Shown here in pieces: positions 10,985 through 20,229 of a stretch of 59,301 nucleotides of DNA. Source of the DNA: Bacillota bacterium (GTDB taxonomy: Bacteria; Bacillota_I; Bacilli_A; Erysipelotrichales; Erysipelotrichaceae). The notes below the pieces were generated by a model, which saw nothing but the letters and a program-made list of their open reading frames with translations, did not search any database and had not been told where the DNA came from. Position 1 is the stretch's first letter. Every line of letters starts with the position of its first letter. The DNA lies in NCBI GenBank assembly GCA_030526175.1, contig JAUNDJ010000003.1:1-59301 (forward strand), in the 5' to 3' direction. Both the position numbers and the translations under genes were made by a program.

Positions 10985-11431
10985 ATGAAAAATATTTTAA
11001 TATTTACACACGGTGACTTTTCAAAAGGTATTGCTCATTCGTTGTCATTTATTTTGGGAGACGTCTCAAATGTAAAGACGATGAGTATTACTTTGGATCA
11101 AAGTATTGAGGATATTCGAGAAACTTTAGAGCAAACAGTTTGTTCTTTTGAAAACCAATATCCAACGATAATTTTAACGGATATTCCAGGAGGCAGCACA
11201 ACTCAATGTGCAATGAATTATCTATCAATGCATGAAAATGTATATGTGGTTTCTGGATTGAATCTTGGATTATTAATGGAATTATCGTTTTTGCGATTGG
11301 ATGAAAATGTAGAATCGAATAAAGCTAAAATTCGTGAAATTGTAATGCATGCAAGAGAAACAATTTCTTTATTAAATGATTCTATGACGGATGCAGATGA
11401 AGAATTATTAATAGACGATGGGGAATTGTAG
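10985..11431 (+). CDS. PTS mannose-family EIIA component
   Basis: Cytoplasmic phosphocarrier of 148 aa that takes phosphate from HPr on His9 (FTHGDFSKG) and passes it to EIIB. The IILTDIPGGSTTQ block is the typical second-half signature of EIIA-Man. The start at 10985 is chosen because AAGGAGAAG lies 6 bases upstream; an ATG at 10955 falls inside operator 3. First gene of an operon running EIIA, EIIB, EIIC, EIID, SIS enzyme. The acidic C-terminal tail is short. Confidence 0.9.
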   Translation: MKNILIFTHGDFSKGIAHSLSFILGDVSNVKTMSITLDQSIEDIRETLEQTVCSFENQYPTIILTDIPGGSTTQCAMNYLSMHENVYVVSGLNLGLLMELSFLRLDENVESNKAKIREIVMHARETISLLNDSMTDADEELLIDDGEL

Positions 11432-11441
11432 GAGAAAACAA

Positions 11442-11930
11442 ATGATTGAGGTATTAAGGGTAGATGACAGATTATTGCACGGGCAAGTTGCAGTATCTTG
11501 GGTTAATCACTACAAAGTAGATGTAATCTTAATTGCGAATAATGCTTTATTAAACGATAAGACAATGCAAACGGCGTTTAAGCTGGCTTGTCCTCCAGGG
11601 GTGACACTATCAATGAAATCATTAGAGGGGGCTGTAATGGTTATCAACAATCCGAAACATGCAAATCGAAAGATTATGGTAATTACAAGAACTATAGATG
11701 ATGCAGAGTATGTGATCGGTAAGACTGGAAACGCTGTTAAAGACGTATTGTTAGGTGGATTACGAAATGGTGCTGGCAAAAAACAGATAGATAGTAACTC
11801 TTATATGAATGAAAATGATATTGATATCATGAATCGTTTAGAAGAAAAAGGATTAAATGTATTTATGCAAGCCGTACCAAATCTTAAAAAGTTATCAACA
11901 AAAGATATTCGAAATAATTTTAATAAATAA
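11442..11930 (+). CDS. PTS mannose/sorbose-family EIIB component
   Basis: Cytoplasmic phosphotransferase subunit of 162 aa. The phospho-acceptor is His13 in VDDRLLHGQVAVSW, the EIIB-Man hallmark. The ATG at 11442 follows AGGAG; an in-frame ATG at 11418 overlaps the EIIA gene and has no ribosome site. It lies 10 bp after EIIA and 11 bp before EIIC. Such EIIB proteins serve mannose, sorbose, N-acetylgalactosamine and glycated amino acids, so specificity must come from context. Confidence 0.92.
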   Translation: MIEVLRVDDRLLHGQVAVSWVNHYKVDVILIANNALLNDKTMQTAFKLACPPGVTLSMKSLEGAVMVINNPKHANRKIMVITRTIDDAEYVIGKTGNAVKDVLLGGLRNGAGKKQIDSNSYMNENDIDIMNRLEEKGLNVFMQAVPNLKKLSTKDIRNNFNK

Positions 11931-11941
11931 GGAGAAGAACT

Positions 11942-12733
11942 ATGAGTGTATTTCAAGCAATCCTTTTAGGTATTGTAGGAGGATTAGGAATTTGGGATAG
12001 CCGTGTAGGCGGAATGTTAATGTTTGATAGACCATTGGTATTAGGGCCAATTGTTGGTTTGATTTTAGGAGATTTCCAAACAGGAGTAATTGTTGGGGGT
12101 TCTCTTGAGTTAGTAATGATGGGAATTGTTGGTATTGGATCGGCAACACCTCCAGATACAGTTTCAGGAGCAATCCTAGCAACAGCTTTTGCGATTGTAT
12201 CTAAACTAGATATTTCTGCAGCCGTAGCCTTAGCTTTACCAATTGCTACATTAGGACAAATGGTTGGTATTCTTGACAGAACAGTGAATGGTGTATTTGT
12301 GCATATGGCAGATAAAGCAGCGGAAGAAGGAGACTACGATGGTGTTGATCGTGCATTATGGTTGGGTGCTGGTTTATTCTTTATTAGTTACTTTTTATTA
12401 GTTTTCTTTGGTGCATTGTTAGGTTCAGCTGTAATTGGAAATTTTGTTGCAATGATTCCAGCCTCTGTAACAAATGGATTAAAAGTTGCTTCAGGTATGT
12501 TACCGGCATTAGGAATTGCGATTTTAATGCAAATCTTATTCGATAAGAAAAATGTGGCGTTCTTCTTTGCTGGATGGGCTATTACCGCATTAATGGGAGT
12601 AAATACAGTAGGAGCTGCTGTTATTGGTACTGTAATCGCATATACTATTTTCCAATATACAAAAGATAGAAAAAACTATGTAACTGTAATGGTTGATGAA
12701 GAAATGTCAGATGATCTTGGAGGTGAACTATAA
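11942..12733 (+). CDS. PTS mannose/sorbose-family EIIC permease
   Basis: Membrane subunit of 263 aa forming part of the sugar channel. The N-terminal GIWDSRVGGMLMFDRPLVLGP stretch (abridged) and the SLELVMMGIVGIGSATPPD segment are EIIC-Man signatures; several hydrophobic helices follow. GGAG precedes the ATG. Its TAA stop overlaps the ATG of EIID by one base (TAATG), so translation of the two is coupled. Confidence 0.92.
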   Translation: MSVFQAILLGIVGGLGIWDSRVGGMLMFDRPLVLGPIVGLILGDFQTGVIVGGSLELVMMGIVGIGSATPPDTVSGAILATAFAIVSKLDISAAVALALPIATLGQMVGILDRTVNGVFVHMADKAAEEGDYDGVDRALWLGAGLFFISYFLLVFFGALLGSAVIGNFVAMIPASVTNGLKVASGMLPALGIAILMQILFDKKNVAFFFAGWAITALMGVNTVGAAVIGTVIAYTIFQYTKDRKNYVTVMVDEEMSDDLGGEL

Positions 12734-13570
12734 TGGAAAACAAAAAAGTTGAAACAGAATCTGTGATGACTCCTGAAATCTACAAAAAAAACATTTTGGA
12801 GATCATTTCCACTACAAGCTTGTTTCTGTTACGAACGTATGCAAAATGTTGGATTCGCCTATATGATGGTTCCAGCTTTGAAAAAATTATATCCAAATAA
12901 AGAAGATGCTTCAGCAGCTTTAAAAAGACATTTATCGATTTTTAATACAACACCAGCTGTAGTAAGTTTTATTGGTGGTTGTGCTATTGCGATGGAAGAA
13001 AAATTCAAGAAACAAAAGGAAGCTGGAGAAGATTGCGATGAAGAATCAATTAATGCAGTAAAAGCAGCTTTAATGGGTCCTTTAGCAGGAATTGGAGATT
13101 CTTTCTTCTGGGGAACTTTCCGTATTATTGGGGCAGGTATTGGATGTAGCTTAGCTGCTCAAGGAAGTATTTTAGGAGCTATTTTATTCTTATTAGTCTA
13201 TAACGTTCCAGCTCAATTGGTACGATATTACGGATTACGAATTGGTTATAAGAGCGGTGTTGGTTTCCTTGCTAGTATGAATGAAGGAGGAGTCATTGCA
13301 GTTCTTACAGAATGTGCAAAAATACTAGGATTAGTTGTTGTTGGATCCATGGCAGCTTCCATGGTCAGTTTATCTACACCTTTGGTTTTAAATATTGGAG
13401 GAGCCGAAGTAGTTGTACAAGATATTTTTAATGGAATTATCACTGGATTTTTACCTTTAGGATTAACTTTTATCGTTTATTGGTTACTAAATAAAGGTGT
13501 TAAATCAACAACACTATTATGGTTAATTATTATCCTAGGTATTGTAGGATCTATGATTGGAGTGTTCTAA
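12733..13570 (+). pseudogene. PTS mannose-family EIID, frameshifted in an A8 tract
   Basis: EIID starts at 12733 (MENKKVETESVMTPEIYKK) but leaves frame at the A8 tract 12784-12791. With seven A it would continue KTFWRSFPLQACFCYERMQNVGFAYMM (abridged), the canonical EIID N-terminus, and give a 278 aa protein ending at 13570. In the frame as given it soon ends, leaving only an internal-start remnant from 12839. The rest is intact, including NTTPAVVSFIGG and MGPLAGIGDSFFWG. The cause could be sequencing error, true inactivation, or a slippery tract where polymerase slippage restores some product. Without EIID the transporter cannot work. Confidence 0.85.
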
Positions 13571-13571
13571 A

Positions 13572-14684
13572 ATGGCTGAATCAAAAATGTACGAATATAT
13601 TTGTGAAACTCCTGTGGTTTTGCGAAATATCATTAATAACAGAAAACAAATTACTAAAGAATTTGTAGATATGTTTGCAGATAAAGAAATTGAACAAATC
13701 TATGTTTTAGGCTCTGGTACAAGTTACCATGCAGGATTGGCTGCAAAAAACTATTTAGAAGAGTTATTAAACCTAAAAGTTATTTGCATGTATCCAACGC
13801 AATTTGAAAGAAGTGAGCGTGTATTTAATAATAAAACCTTAGTAATCGGAATGAGCCAGGGAGGACAAAGTCTTTCTACGGTTGCAGGTTTAGACGCAGC
13901 AACAAAACAAGGTTTCTATACAGCTGCAGTATCAGAAAACCCAACGGCATTAATCTTTGAACATGCACAAACAAAAACGCAAATTGAAGTTGGTAATGAA
14001 AAATGTGGTGCAAAAACAAAAGGGTACGCAGGAACAACTGTAACATTAATGATGATGCTTACAGAATGGGCATTGTTAAAAGGAATTACAACACAAGAAG
14101 TGGTTGATTCTTATTTTGATAGAATGAATAAAGTCATCAACAACTTACCAAATATTATTAAGGCTTCTACAGAATGGTACGGAAGAATAAAAGAAGAGTT
14201 TTTACCCGCAAAAAGAATCATTGTAGTAGGATACGATGGAATGTATGCCGATGTATTGGAAGGTGCATTGAAAGTATTAGAAACAGTAAGACAAGGTGTT
14301 ACTGGATATGATATTGAAGAATTCTTCCATGGAATCTATAACTCTATTACAGACAGTGCTCACTTATTCTATTTGGCTTCTGAAGGAGACTATAAACCAA
14401 GAACAATTAAATTGGTAGAAATCTTAAGCGAATGGACACCTCATAACTATATTATTGGTTCACCAAATGGAATTGATAATCCAACAAATAAAGACTGTAT
14501 TGTTCAGTTTACAGAAGATCCATTGTTCTCTTCATGGGAATATATCGTTCCTATGCAAGTATTGGCTTGTTTAGCACCACAAGATTTGGGGATTAATCCA
14601 GATATTCCTAAAGACCCAAAATTCCATGCTCGTATTGGAAGTAAAAAATTGGATGGTGTAAGGGATCATTACGAAAGTAAATAA
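13572..14684 (+). CDS. SIS-domain enzyme, Amadori-product 6-phosphate deglycase-like
   Basis: A 370 aa protein with two sugar-isomerase (SIS) domains, related to FrlB/GfrF deglycases and GlmS isomerase domains. The first SIS domain opens with YVLGSGTSYHAG and MSQGGQS; the second has VVGYDGMYADVLEGALKVLE and the catalytic-type EEFFHG. The C-terminal DPKFHARIGSKK stretch resembles the deglycases partnered with mannose-family PTS. I infer cleavage of a phosphorylated glycated amine into hexose 6-phosphate and amine. The start at 13572 follows GGAG, one base after the EIID stop. An AgaS-type ketose isomerase role is the main alternative. Confidence 0.72.
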   Translation: MAESKMYEYICETPVVLRNIINNRKQITKEFVDMFADKEIEQIYVLGSGTSYHAGLAAKNYLEELLNLKVICMYPTQFERSERVFNNKTLVIGMSQGGQSLSTVAGLDAATKQGFYTAAVSENPTALIFEHAQTKTQIEVGNEKCGAKTKGYAGTTVTLMMMLTEWALLKGITTQEVVDSYFDRMNKVINNLPNIIKASTEWYGRIKEEFLPAKRIIVVGYDGMYADVLEGALKVLETVRQGVTGYDIEEFFHGIYNSITDSAHLFYLASEGDYKPRTIKLVEILSEWTPHNYIIGSPNGIDNPTNKDCIVQFTEDPLFSSWEYIVPMQVLACLAPQDLGINPDIPKDPKFHARIGSKKLDGVRDHYESK

Positions 14685-14690
14685 TATCAT

Positions 14691-14722
14691 AAGAAGCAAG
14701 ATTATTCTTGCTTCTTGTATTT
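14691..14722 (+). terminator. Hairpin between SIS and HAD genes
   Basis: AAGAAGCAAG (14691-14700), loop ATTATT, CTTGCTTCTT (14707-14716), then GTATTTT. The T-run is weak, so it may only attenuate read-through. Confidence 0.6.
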
Positions 14723-14732
14723 TGGAGTCGAT

Positions 14733-15503
14733 ATGAAAAAGATAGTATTTAGTGATTTAGATGGAACCTTAGTCAGAGATTCAGAAATAATCTCTTCTAA
14801 GGATCAAAGTATGATTCATGATTTCAGAAAAAAAGGGAATTTGTTTATTTTTTGTACGGGTAGGAATATTCAACAAGTGCAGCGATTTTCAAAAATGTTT
14901 GAGTGGGATTATATGATTCTGAATAATGGTGGTTTAATTCTAGATTCAAAAGGGAATATATTATTTCATGAACAAATGGACAATAAGGACATAAAGATGA
15001 TTATCCAAAAATATCTTATAAGATATCCATATATGCATTGTAGTTTTTTTGACGGAAAAAAGAGCTATGCATATCAAAAAGGTAGATGCATGGTTTTTGA
15101 GGAAAAAGACTATATTCCGTATGATATGGATTTTATGGAAGTTTTGAAAAGATATAAACTTGGATTTGATACAATCTGTTTCTACAATCCATCAGGTAGT
15201 TTAGATGAAGTAAAAGAAATACAAGAGTTTTTGGAAGACAAGGTTAAAGGTATACATGGAATTCTAAATTGTCACTATTTAGATGTAGTGCCCAAAAACG
15301 TTTCCAAAGGAAATGGAATACAAAAGTTGCTTTCTGTATTAAATGATCCTTATGAAACATACGGTATAGGAGATTCTTACAATGATATATTAATGTTTCA
15401 TAATGTCGATCATCCATATACTTTTATTCATGCAGAAGAATCCGTAAAGAAGTTTACTGCAGGTCAAGTTCGCTATGTATATGAATTACTACAAAACTTA
15501 TAG
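14733..15503 (+). CDS. HAD-superfamily Cof-type sugar phosphatase
   Basis: Cytoplasmic phosphatase of 256 aa of the Cof/YbiV type. Motif I is FSDLDGTLV with the nucleophile Asp; motif II lies in FIFCTGR; motif III/IV is the C-terminal YGIGDSYNDILMF. The inserted cap fits family size. GGAG precedes the chosen ATG at 14733. The gene follows the PTS/deglycase operon across a weak hairpin, so it may dephosphorylate a sugar phosphate made there, but HAD substrate ranges are broad. Confidence 0.85.
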   Translation: MKKIVFSDLDGTLVRDSEIISSKDQSMIHDFRKKGNLFIFCTGRNIQQVQRFSKMFEWDYMILNNGGLILDSKGNILFHEQMDNKDIKMIIQKYLIRYPYMHCSFFDGKKSYAYQKGRCMVFEEKDYIPYDMDFMEVLKRYKLGFDTICFYNPSGSLDEVKEIQEFLEDKVKGIHGILNCHYLDVVPKNVSKGNGIQKLLSVLNDPYETYGIGDSYNDILMFHNVDHPYTFIHAEESVKKFTAGQVRYVYELLQNL

Positions 15504-15564
15504 AAGGTTTTGTTCACAATATGCATTCAATTCATGCTAAAATGTTTATAAAAAGGAGCTTACT

Positions 15565-16542
15565 ATGAAAACTATCGCAATCATTGCGACTGGAGGTACG
15601 ATTGCTGGAACAGGACAAAACGGGAAAACAGTGGGGTATCATGCGGGTGAAATCAGCGTGGACGATATCTTACAATCTATTCCAGGCATCCATGAAGTAT
15701 CTCGTATACGTACTTTTCAGTTGTGCAATTTAGATTCCAATGAAATGAATAAAGAAATATGGATGCAGCTTTCCAATACGATTAATTCTTTAGTATTGGA
15801 CGAAGACATTGATGGTATCGTTGTAACACACGGAACCGACTTAATCGAAGAAACATCTTACTATTTAACTTTAACCTTGAACACGAATAAACCTGTTGTG
15901 ATTACTGGAGCTATGCGACCAGATACGGCAACGAGTGCAGATGGACCATTCAACTTATACCAGGCTGTGAATCTAGCTTGTAGTGATAAAGCCCGAGGAA
16001 AAGGTGTCATGGTCTTGTTTTCGAATACTATATTCTCTGGACGAGATGTACAAAAGGTGAATAATTTTAAGATTGATGCGTTTGGACAAAAGGCTTCTGG
16101 CTGTCTTGGATATATGCAAGATGAAGAAGTATATTTTTTTAGTGAATCGTTTAAAAAACACACGAGCAATTCTGTTTTTGCAGGAAATTATACTACACTT
16201 CCGGATGTGGGTATTGCCTATTTCTATGGAGGTGTCGATTCTTCGATTTTGTATCATTTAGCCGAAAAGAACGAAGGTATCGTTCTCGTAGGTTCAGGAA
16301 GTGGGAATTATTCCCAAGCCTGGCTAAATGCGATTAATGATCTTTCCGAAAAAGGAATTGTCTTTGTTCGTTCTTCCAGAGTATCAGAAGGAATTGTATT
16401 TAGCGATAAAGTCTTTGATCCCAACGAATATTGTGTGGCTTCCAATACCTTAAGTGGTCAAAAGGCACGAATCTTATTGATGCTGGCTTTGAAAAAGACG
16501 AAAAATAGAGAAGACATTAAAAGGATATTTAACGAATATTAA
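15565..16542 (+). CDS. L-asparaginase (type I/II fold)
   Basis: A 325 aa asparaginase converting asparagine to aspartate and ammonia. The nucleophile Thr lies in IATGGTIAGT near residue 10, and the second Thr with Asp lies in VVTHGTDLIEET. No signal peptide is present, so it is cytoplasmic. AAGGAG precedes the ATG and a possible -10 (TAAAAT, 15538) suggests its own promoter. In the Salmonella fructose-asparagine locus an asparaginase (FraE) works with a deglycase (FraB); its place beside a deglycase-like gene may have the same meaning here. A plain nitrogen-supply role is the alternative. Confidence 0.9.
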   Translation: MKTIAIIATGGTIAGTGQNGKTVGYHAGEISVDDILQSIPGIHEVSRIRTFQLCNLDSNEMNKEIWMQLSNTINSLVLDEDIDGIVVTHGTDLIEETSYYLTLTLNTNKPVVITGAMRPDTATSADGPFNLYQAVNLACSDKARGKGVMVLFSNTIFSGRDVQKVNNFKIDAFGQKASGCLGYMQDEEVYFFSESFKKHTSNSVFAGNYTTLPDVGIAYFYGGVDSSILYHLAEKNEGIVLVGSGSGNYSQAWLNAINDLSEKGIVFVRSSRVSEGIVFSDKVFDPNEYCVASNTLSGQKARILLMLALKKTKNREDIKRIFNEY

Positions 16543-16548
16543 TAGATT

Positions 16549-17136
16549 ATGAAATTTGGAATTTGTATCTTAACAGGAGGGAAAAGTTCGCGAATGAAAT
16601 CTTTTCCCAAAGCCGATCTTACCTTGCATAATAAAACTTTTTTAGAAATTCTTGCGGAAGAATTGTCGGTGTTCGAAAACAAATATATTTCGCAAAATGC
16701 TTCCCAATCGTATCACTATACTGGTTATCAAAATGTGATAGATGAATATAATGAAATTGGTCCATTAGCTGGAATTGTTTCTACGTTTCATCAAAGTGAT
16801 GTTGACATTCTTTTTGTGTGCAGCTGTGATATGCCTTTGATTAAAAAGGAGCTTGTTTATTTTTTCTTATCCAAGCTAGAAGATTATGAAGGTATCTTTT
16901 TTGAAGACGAGAAACATACCTATACTACCGCAGGCATTTATACGAGAAATCTACTACTGACTATGGAAGAACAAATAAAAAATCAAGACTATCGTTTGTA
17001 TCCGATATTAAAGAGACATCAAATAAAATATCTTTTGGTTTCTGATTATGCGATGGATGACGATATGTTTATGAATATTAACACACCCGAAGAATATCAA
17101 AACATTTTGAAGAAAACATTTACAAAGAAAAAATAA
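16549..17136 (+). CDS. MobA-like nucleotidyltransferase
   Basis: A 195 aa protein of the MobA-like NTP transferase fold. The N-terminal nucleotide loop CILTGGKSSRMKSFPKA and the CSCDMPLIKK motif with the metal-binding Asp are present. MobA attaches GMP to molybdopterin, but no other molybdenum-cofactor gene is in the window, so the substrate is uncertain. It starts 7 bp after the asparaginase stop and is probably co-transcribed; no good ribosome site is visible, which suggests coupled translation. Confidence 0.75.
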   Translation: MKFGICILTGGKSSRMKSFPKADLTLHNKTFLEILAEELSVFENKYISQNASQSYHYTGYQNVIDEYNEIGPLAGIVSTFHQSDVDILFVCSCDMPLIKKELVYFFLSKLEDYEGIFFEDEKHTYTTAGIYTRNLLLTMEEQIKNQDYRLYPILKRHQIKYLLVSDYAMDDDMFMNINTPEEYQNILKKTFTKKK

Positions 17137-17184
17137 AAAGTGTAGAATATGACTAATCAATGTCATATAGGAGGAATAATAATT

Positions 17185-18336
17185 ATGGCAAATCGTTTTA
17201 TCTTAAATGAAACTTCGTATCATGGAGCAGGGGCTATTAAAGAAATCCCTAATGAAATTAAAGCTCGTGGTTTCAAAAAAGCTTTTGTGGCTTCGGACCC
17301 AGATTTGATTAAATTTGGAGTTACCGCAAAAGTAACTGATTTATTAACAGAAGCGGGAATTGATTATGTGATTTATTCAAACATTCAACCAAACCCAACT
17401 ATTGAAAATGTAACTTCTGGAGTGGAAGCTTTTGCTCAAGCTGGTGCGGATGTGATCGTTGCCATTGGTGGAGGATCTTCAATGGATACTTCAAAAGCCA
17501 TCGGTATTATTAACACAAACCCTGAATTTGCGGATGTACGCTCTCTTGAAGGTGTAGCGGCTACAAAAAATCCTTGTACACCAATTTTTGCGGTTCCTAC
17601 AACAGCAGGTACAGCAGCGGAAGTTACAATCAACTACGTAATTACAGATCCAGAAAACAAACGTAAATTCGTATGCGTAGACCCTCACGATATTCCAGTC
17701 ATTGCCTTTGTTGATCCAGAAATGATGGCTAGTATGCCAGCTGGATTAACAGCCGCAACAGGAATGGATGCTCTAACACACGCGATTGAAGGATATATCA
17801 CATTAGGAGCTTGGGAATTAAGCGATATGTTCCACATCAAAGCCATCCAAATGATCGCTAAAAACTTACGTGGTGCTGTTAAAAACGAACCAGAAGGAAG
17901 AGAAGCAATGGCTCTTGCACAATACATTGCTGGTATGGGATTCTCAAATGTAGGATTGGGTGTTGACCACTCTATGGCACACACATTATCGGCATATTAT
18001 GGAATGCCTCATGGTAAAGCTTGTGCAACATTATTACCAACAGTTATGGCTTATAATGCACCAGTTACAGGAGAAAAATATCGTGATATCGCCGCTGCCT
18101 TTGATGTAGAAGGTGCGTATACAATGGATTTGGAAGATGCTCGTAAAGCAGCTGTTGAAGCCGTTAAGAAATTAGGAGAAGATGTTGGTATTGAAATGTC
18201 CTTAAAATCTGTCATTCCTATGGAAGATGTAGATGCATTATCAGCGGACGCTCTTAAAGATGCTTGTACACCAGGAAATCCTCGTCCAGTCACTGTTGAA
18301 GATATTAAAGAAATGTTCTTAAGCTTAATGAAATAA
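17185..18336 (+). CDS. fucO: Iron-dependent alcohol dehydrogenase, lactaldehyde reductase type
   Basis: A 383 aa group III metal-dependent dehydrogenase very close to Escherichia coli FucO, which reduces L-lactaldehyde to 1,2-propanediol with NADH. Long shared blocks include ADVRSLEG, TTAGTAAEVTINYVI and RKFVCVDPHDIP. Metal ligands are the Asp and His of TGMDALTHAIEG and the two His 14 residues apart in DHSMAHTLSAYYGMPHG. The start at 17185 follows AGGAGG. No fucose or rhamnose genes adjoin it, so it may serve general redox balance. A good terminator follows. Confidence 0.92.
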   Translation: MANRFILNETSYHGAGAIKEIPNEIKARGFKKAFVASDPDLIKFGVTAKVTDLLTEAGIDYVIYSNIQPNPTIENVTSGVEAFAQAGADVIVAIGGGSSMDTSKAIGIINTNPEFADVRSLEGVAATKNPCTPIFAVPTTAGTAAEVTINYVITDPENKRKFVCVDPHDIPVIAFVDPEMMASMPAGLTAATGMDALTHAIEGYITLGAWELSDMFHIKAIQMIAKNLRGAVKNEPEGREAMALAQYIAGMGFSNVGLGVDHSMAHTLSAYYGMPHGKACATLLPTVMAYNAPVTGEKYRDIAAAFDVEGAYTMDLEDARKAAVEAVKKLGEDVGIEMSLKSVIPMEDVDALSADALKDACTPGNPRPVTVEDIKEMFLSLMK

Positions 18337-18344
18337 GTAAGCTT

Positions 18345-18370
18345 TGCCCCAGCTTTTGGGGCATTTTTTT
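18345..18370 (+). terminator. Terminator of the dehydrogenase gene
   Basis: TGCCCC (18345-18350), loop AGCTTTT, GGGGCA (18358-18363), then seven T. Confidence 0.9.
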
Positions 18371-18462
18371 GTATCTTGTCCAAATATTTCTACAACTGAA
18401 CTGTATACTAGTGAAATAGTTCCTTAGTAATCCTATACTTCATACAAAAAAGGAGCCGAATT

Positions 18463-19254
18463 ATGAAAAAAGAAAACATTGATCATGGAGAAAACTTTGA
18501 ATGGTCTAGAACTTCTGAAGATTATGCAAAGTTTAGAGATATTTATCCGAACGAATTTTATAACTATATTCTGCATTTAGGCTTGTGTCAAAAAGGACAA
18601 AATGTATTGGATATTGGAACGGGAACGGGAGTTCTTCCCAGAAATATGGCTAAATATGGTGCCCATTGGGTAGGTACTGATATTTCGGCAACTCAAATTG
18701 AACAAGCAAGAATCCTATCCAAAGATAAGAATATTGAATACTCTGTATGCTCCGCGGAAGAATTGGATTTTCCAAAAGAATCCTTTGATGTCATTACAGC
18801 ATGTCAATGCATCTGGTATTTGGATGCGAAAGTGACCTCACCTTTATTTTCTAAAATGTTAAAACCAAAAGGTAAGTTTTTGATTCTCTATATGGGATGG
18901 CTTCCTTTGGAAGATAAAATCGCAAGAAAGAGCGAAGAAATTATATTAAAATATAATCCTTCTTGGACTGGTTGTAACGATTATGTGCATCCAGTTATGG
19001 TTCCAAAAGAATACTTAGAAGAATTTCACTTGGTTAAACAAGAACAATTCTGTGTCGATATCCCATTTTCTAGACAAGGCTGGCATGGAAGAATGCGAAC
19101 TTGTCGAGGTGTAGGAGCTTCTATGAGCGAAGAAGAACTTGCATTGTGGGAAAAAGAACATTTGGATATGTTAGAAAGAGTTCCTGAAACTTTTTTGATT
19201 CATCACTATATTTCGATTGCGGTATTAGAAAAACAAGAGAATAAAGAAACCTAA
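18463..19254 (+). CDS. Class I SAM-dependent methyltransferase
   Basis: A 263 aa cytosolic methyltransferase. The SAM-binding motif I is VLDIGTGTGVLPRNMAKYG around residues 48-66, motif II follows at VGTDIS, and the CSAEELDFPKESFDVITACQ region (abridged) gives motifs III-IV. No substrate-specific domain is recognised. AGGAG precedes the ATG. It stands alone between a terminator and a convergent gene, so context does not reveal the substrate. Confidence 0.85.
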   Translation: MKKENIDHGENFEWSRTSEDYAKFRDIYPNEFYNYILHLGLCQKGQNVLDIGTGTGVLPRNMAKYGAHWVGTDISATQIEQARILSKDKNIEYSVCSAEELDFPKESFDVITACQCIWYLDAKVTSPLFSKMLKPKGKFLILYMGWLPLEDKIARKSEEIILKYNPSWTGCNDYVHPVMVPKEYLEEFHLVKQEQFCVDIPFSRQGWHGRMRTCRGVGASMSEEELALWEKEHLDMLERVPETFLIHHYISIAVLEKQENKET

Positions 19255-19267
19255 CATATTTGTTAGG
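19250..19267. terminator. Hairpin between convergent genes
   Basis: CCTAACA-TATT-TGTTAGG overlaps the methyltransferase stop codon. On the minus strand it is followed by TTTCTTT, so it may end the nitroreductase transcript. Confidence 0.55.
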
Positions 19268-19279
19268 CTTCAGTCTCTC

Positions 19280-20155
19280 TTATTTTTGCGATTGGGTATA
19301 TCTATGGATTTTTCCAGGACGTGATTTTTGTACACCACGGGCATATGGTATTTCTGGATATCCAAAACCGACAATAAGTCCCATATAATGATTCTTAGGG
19401 ATACCCAGCATAGTTTTGACTTCTGGTACGAGTTGTTCAATCACTTCTGCAGGGTAGCTCATGATAATTGTTCCTAAACCATAACTATTGGCCAATAATT
19501 CAAAGTAGGCAGTGGCTATATTACAATTTACTTTCATATCATCGCCCCATTTACCTGTCTGTTTAGCATGAGCAATAAAAATATGTGGTGCTCCACAGAA
19601 TAGTAAATCGCCTTTTCGAATACTCTTTTCCGATTCTTTCATTTTTGAATAATAGAAGTCATCGAAACTAGACGTATAAATATGTTTTTTTGCACAATCA
19701 TCCATGATCTTATACGCTTTATGACGAATCTTGTCCATAAAATCTACATCATCGATAATTGTATATTCAACAGAATTACAGTTTCCACCAGTAGGTACAG
19801 CCACCATCGCATTCATCATTTTCGTGATCAATTGGGCATCGACATTGGATCGGATAAATCTTCGACAAGAACGACGAGTCACGATCAATTGTTCCATATA
19901 GTCACCCATTTCTTTCGGTGGTAAGGGTAGAGAATCTTTTGGATCTTTGTTGAAAATAGAAATCGCACCTGTAGGACATACGGCAAGACAATGTTGACAA
20001 CGCCAACATCCACGCCATCCATATCTTGAAAAATCTTTCATTTCTGGTGTACCATTCTTACTTTGTGTTAATACCATTCCTGCACATACGTTTACGCAAC
20101 GTCCGCACTGAATACATTTATTTGTATCCACTTTAAAATGCGTTTTACTCTTCAT
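19280..20155 (-). CDS. Ferredoxin-nitroreductase fusion protein
   Basis: A 291 aa flavoprotein with an N-terminal two-cluster ferredoxin domain (residues about 5-70) fused to a nitroreductase domain. The first cluster motif is CIQCGRCVNVC and the second CWRCQHCLAVCP, both complete 4Fe-4S sets. The nitroreductase part begins at VTRRSCRRF and has the GGNCNSVEY flavin-binding loop. Such proteins use reduced ferredoxin to reduce nitro compounds or other electrophiles. AGGAG precedes the ATG. A 7-bp-arm palindrome upstream may be a redox-regulator site. Confidence 0.9.
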   Translation of the reverse strand: MKSKTHFKVDTNKCIQCGRCVNVCAGMVLTQSKNGTPEMKDFSRYGWRGCWRCQHCLAVCPTGAISIFNKDPKDSLPLPPKEMGDYMEQLIVTRRSCRRFIRSNVDAQLITKMMNAMVAVPTGGNCNSVEYTIIDDVDFMDKIRHKAYKIMDDCAKKHIYTSSFDDFYYSKMKESEKSIRKGDLLFCGAPHIFIAHAKQTGKWGDDMKVNCNIATAYFELLANSYGLGTIIMSYPAEVIEQLVPEVKTMLGIPKNHYMGLIVGFGYPEIPYARGVQKSRPGKIHRYTQSQK

Positions 20156-20229
20156 ATTCTTCTCCTTTTTTTCATATGCATTGTAATGTTTTTAGAAAAG
20201 GCAGAAAAGTACGCACAAAAATATCACTA

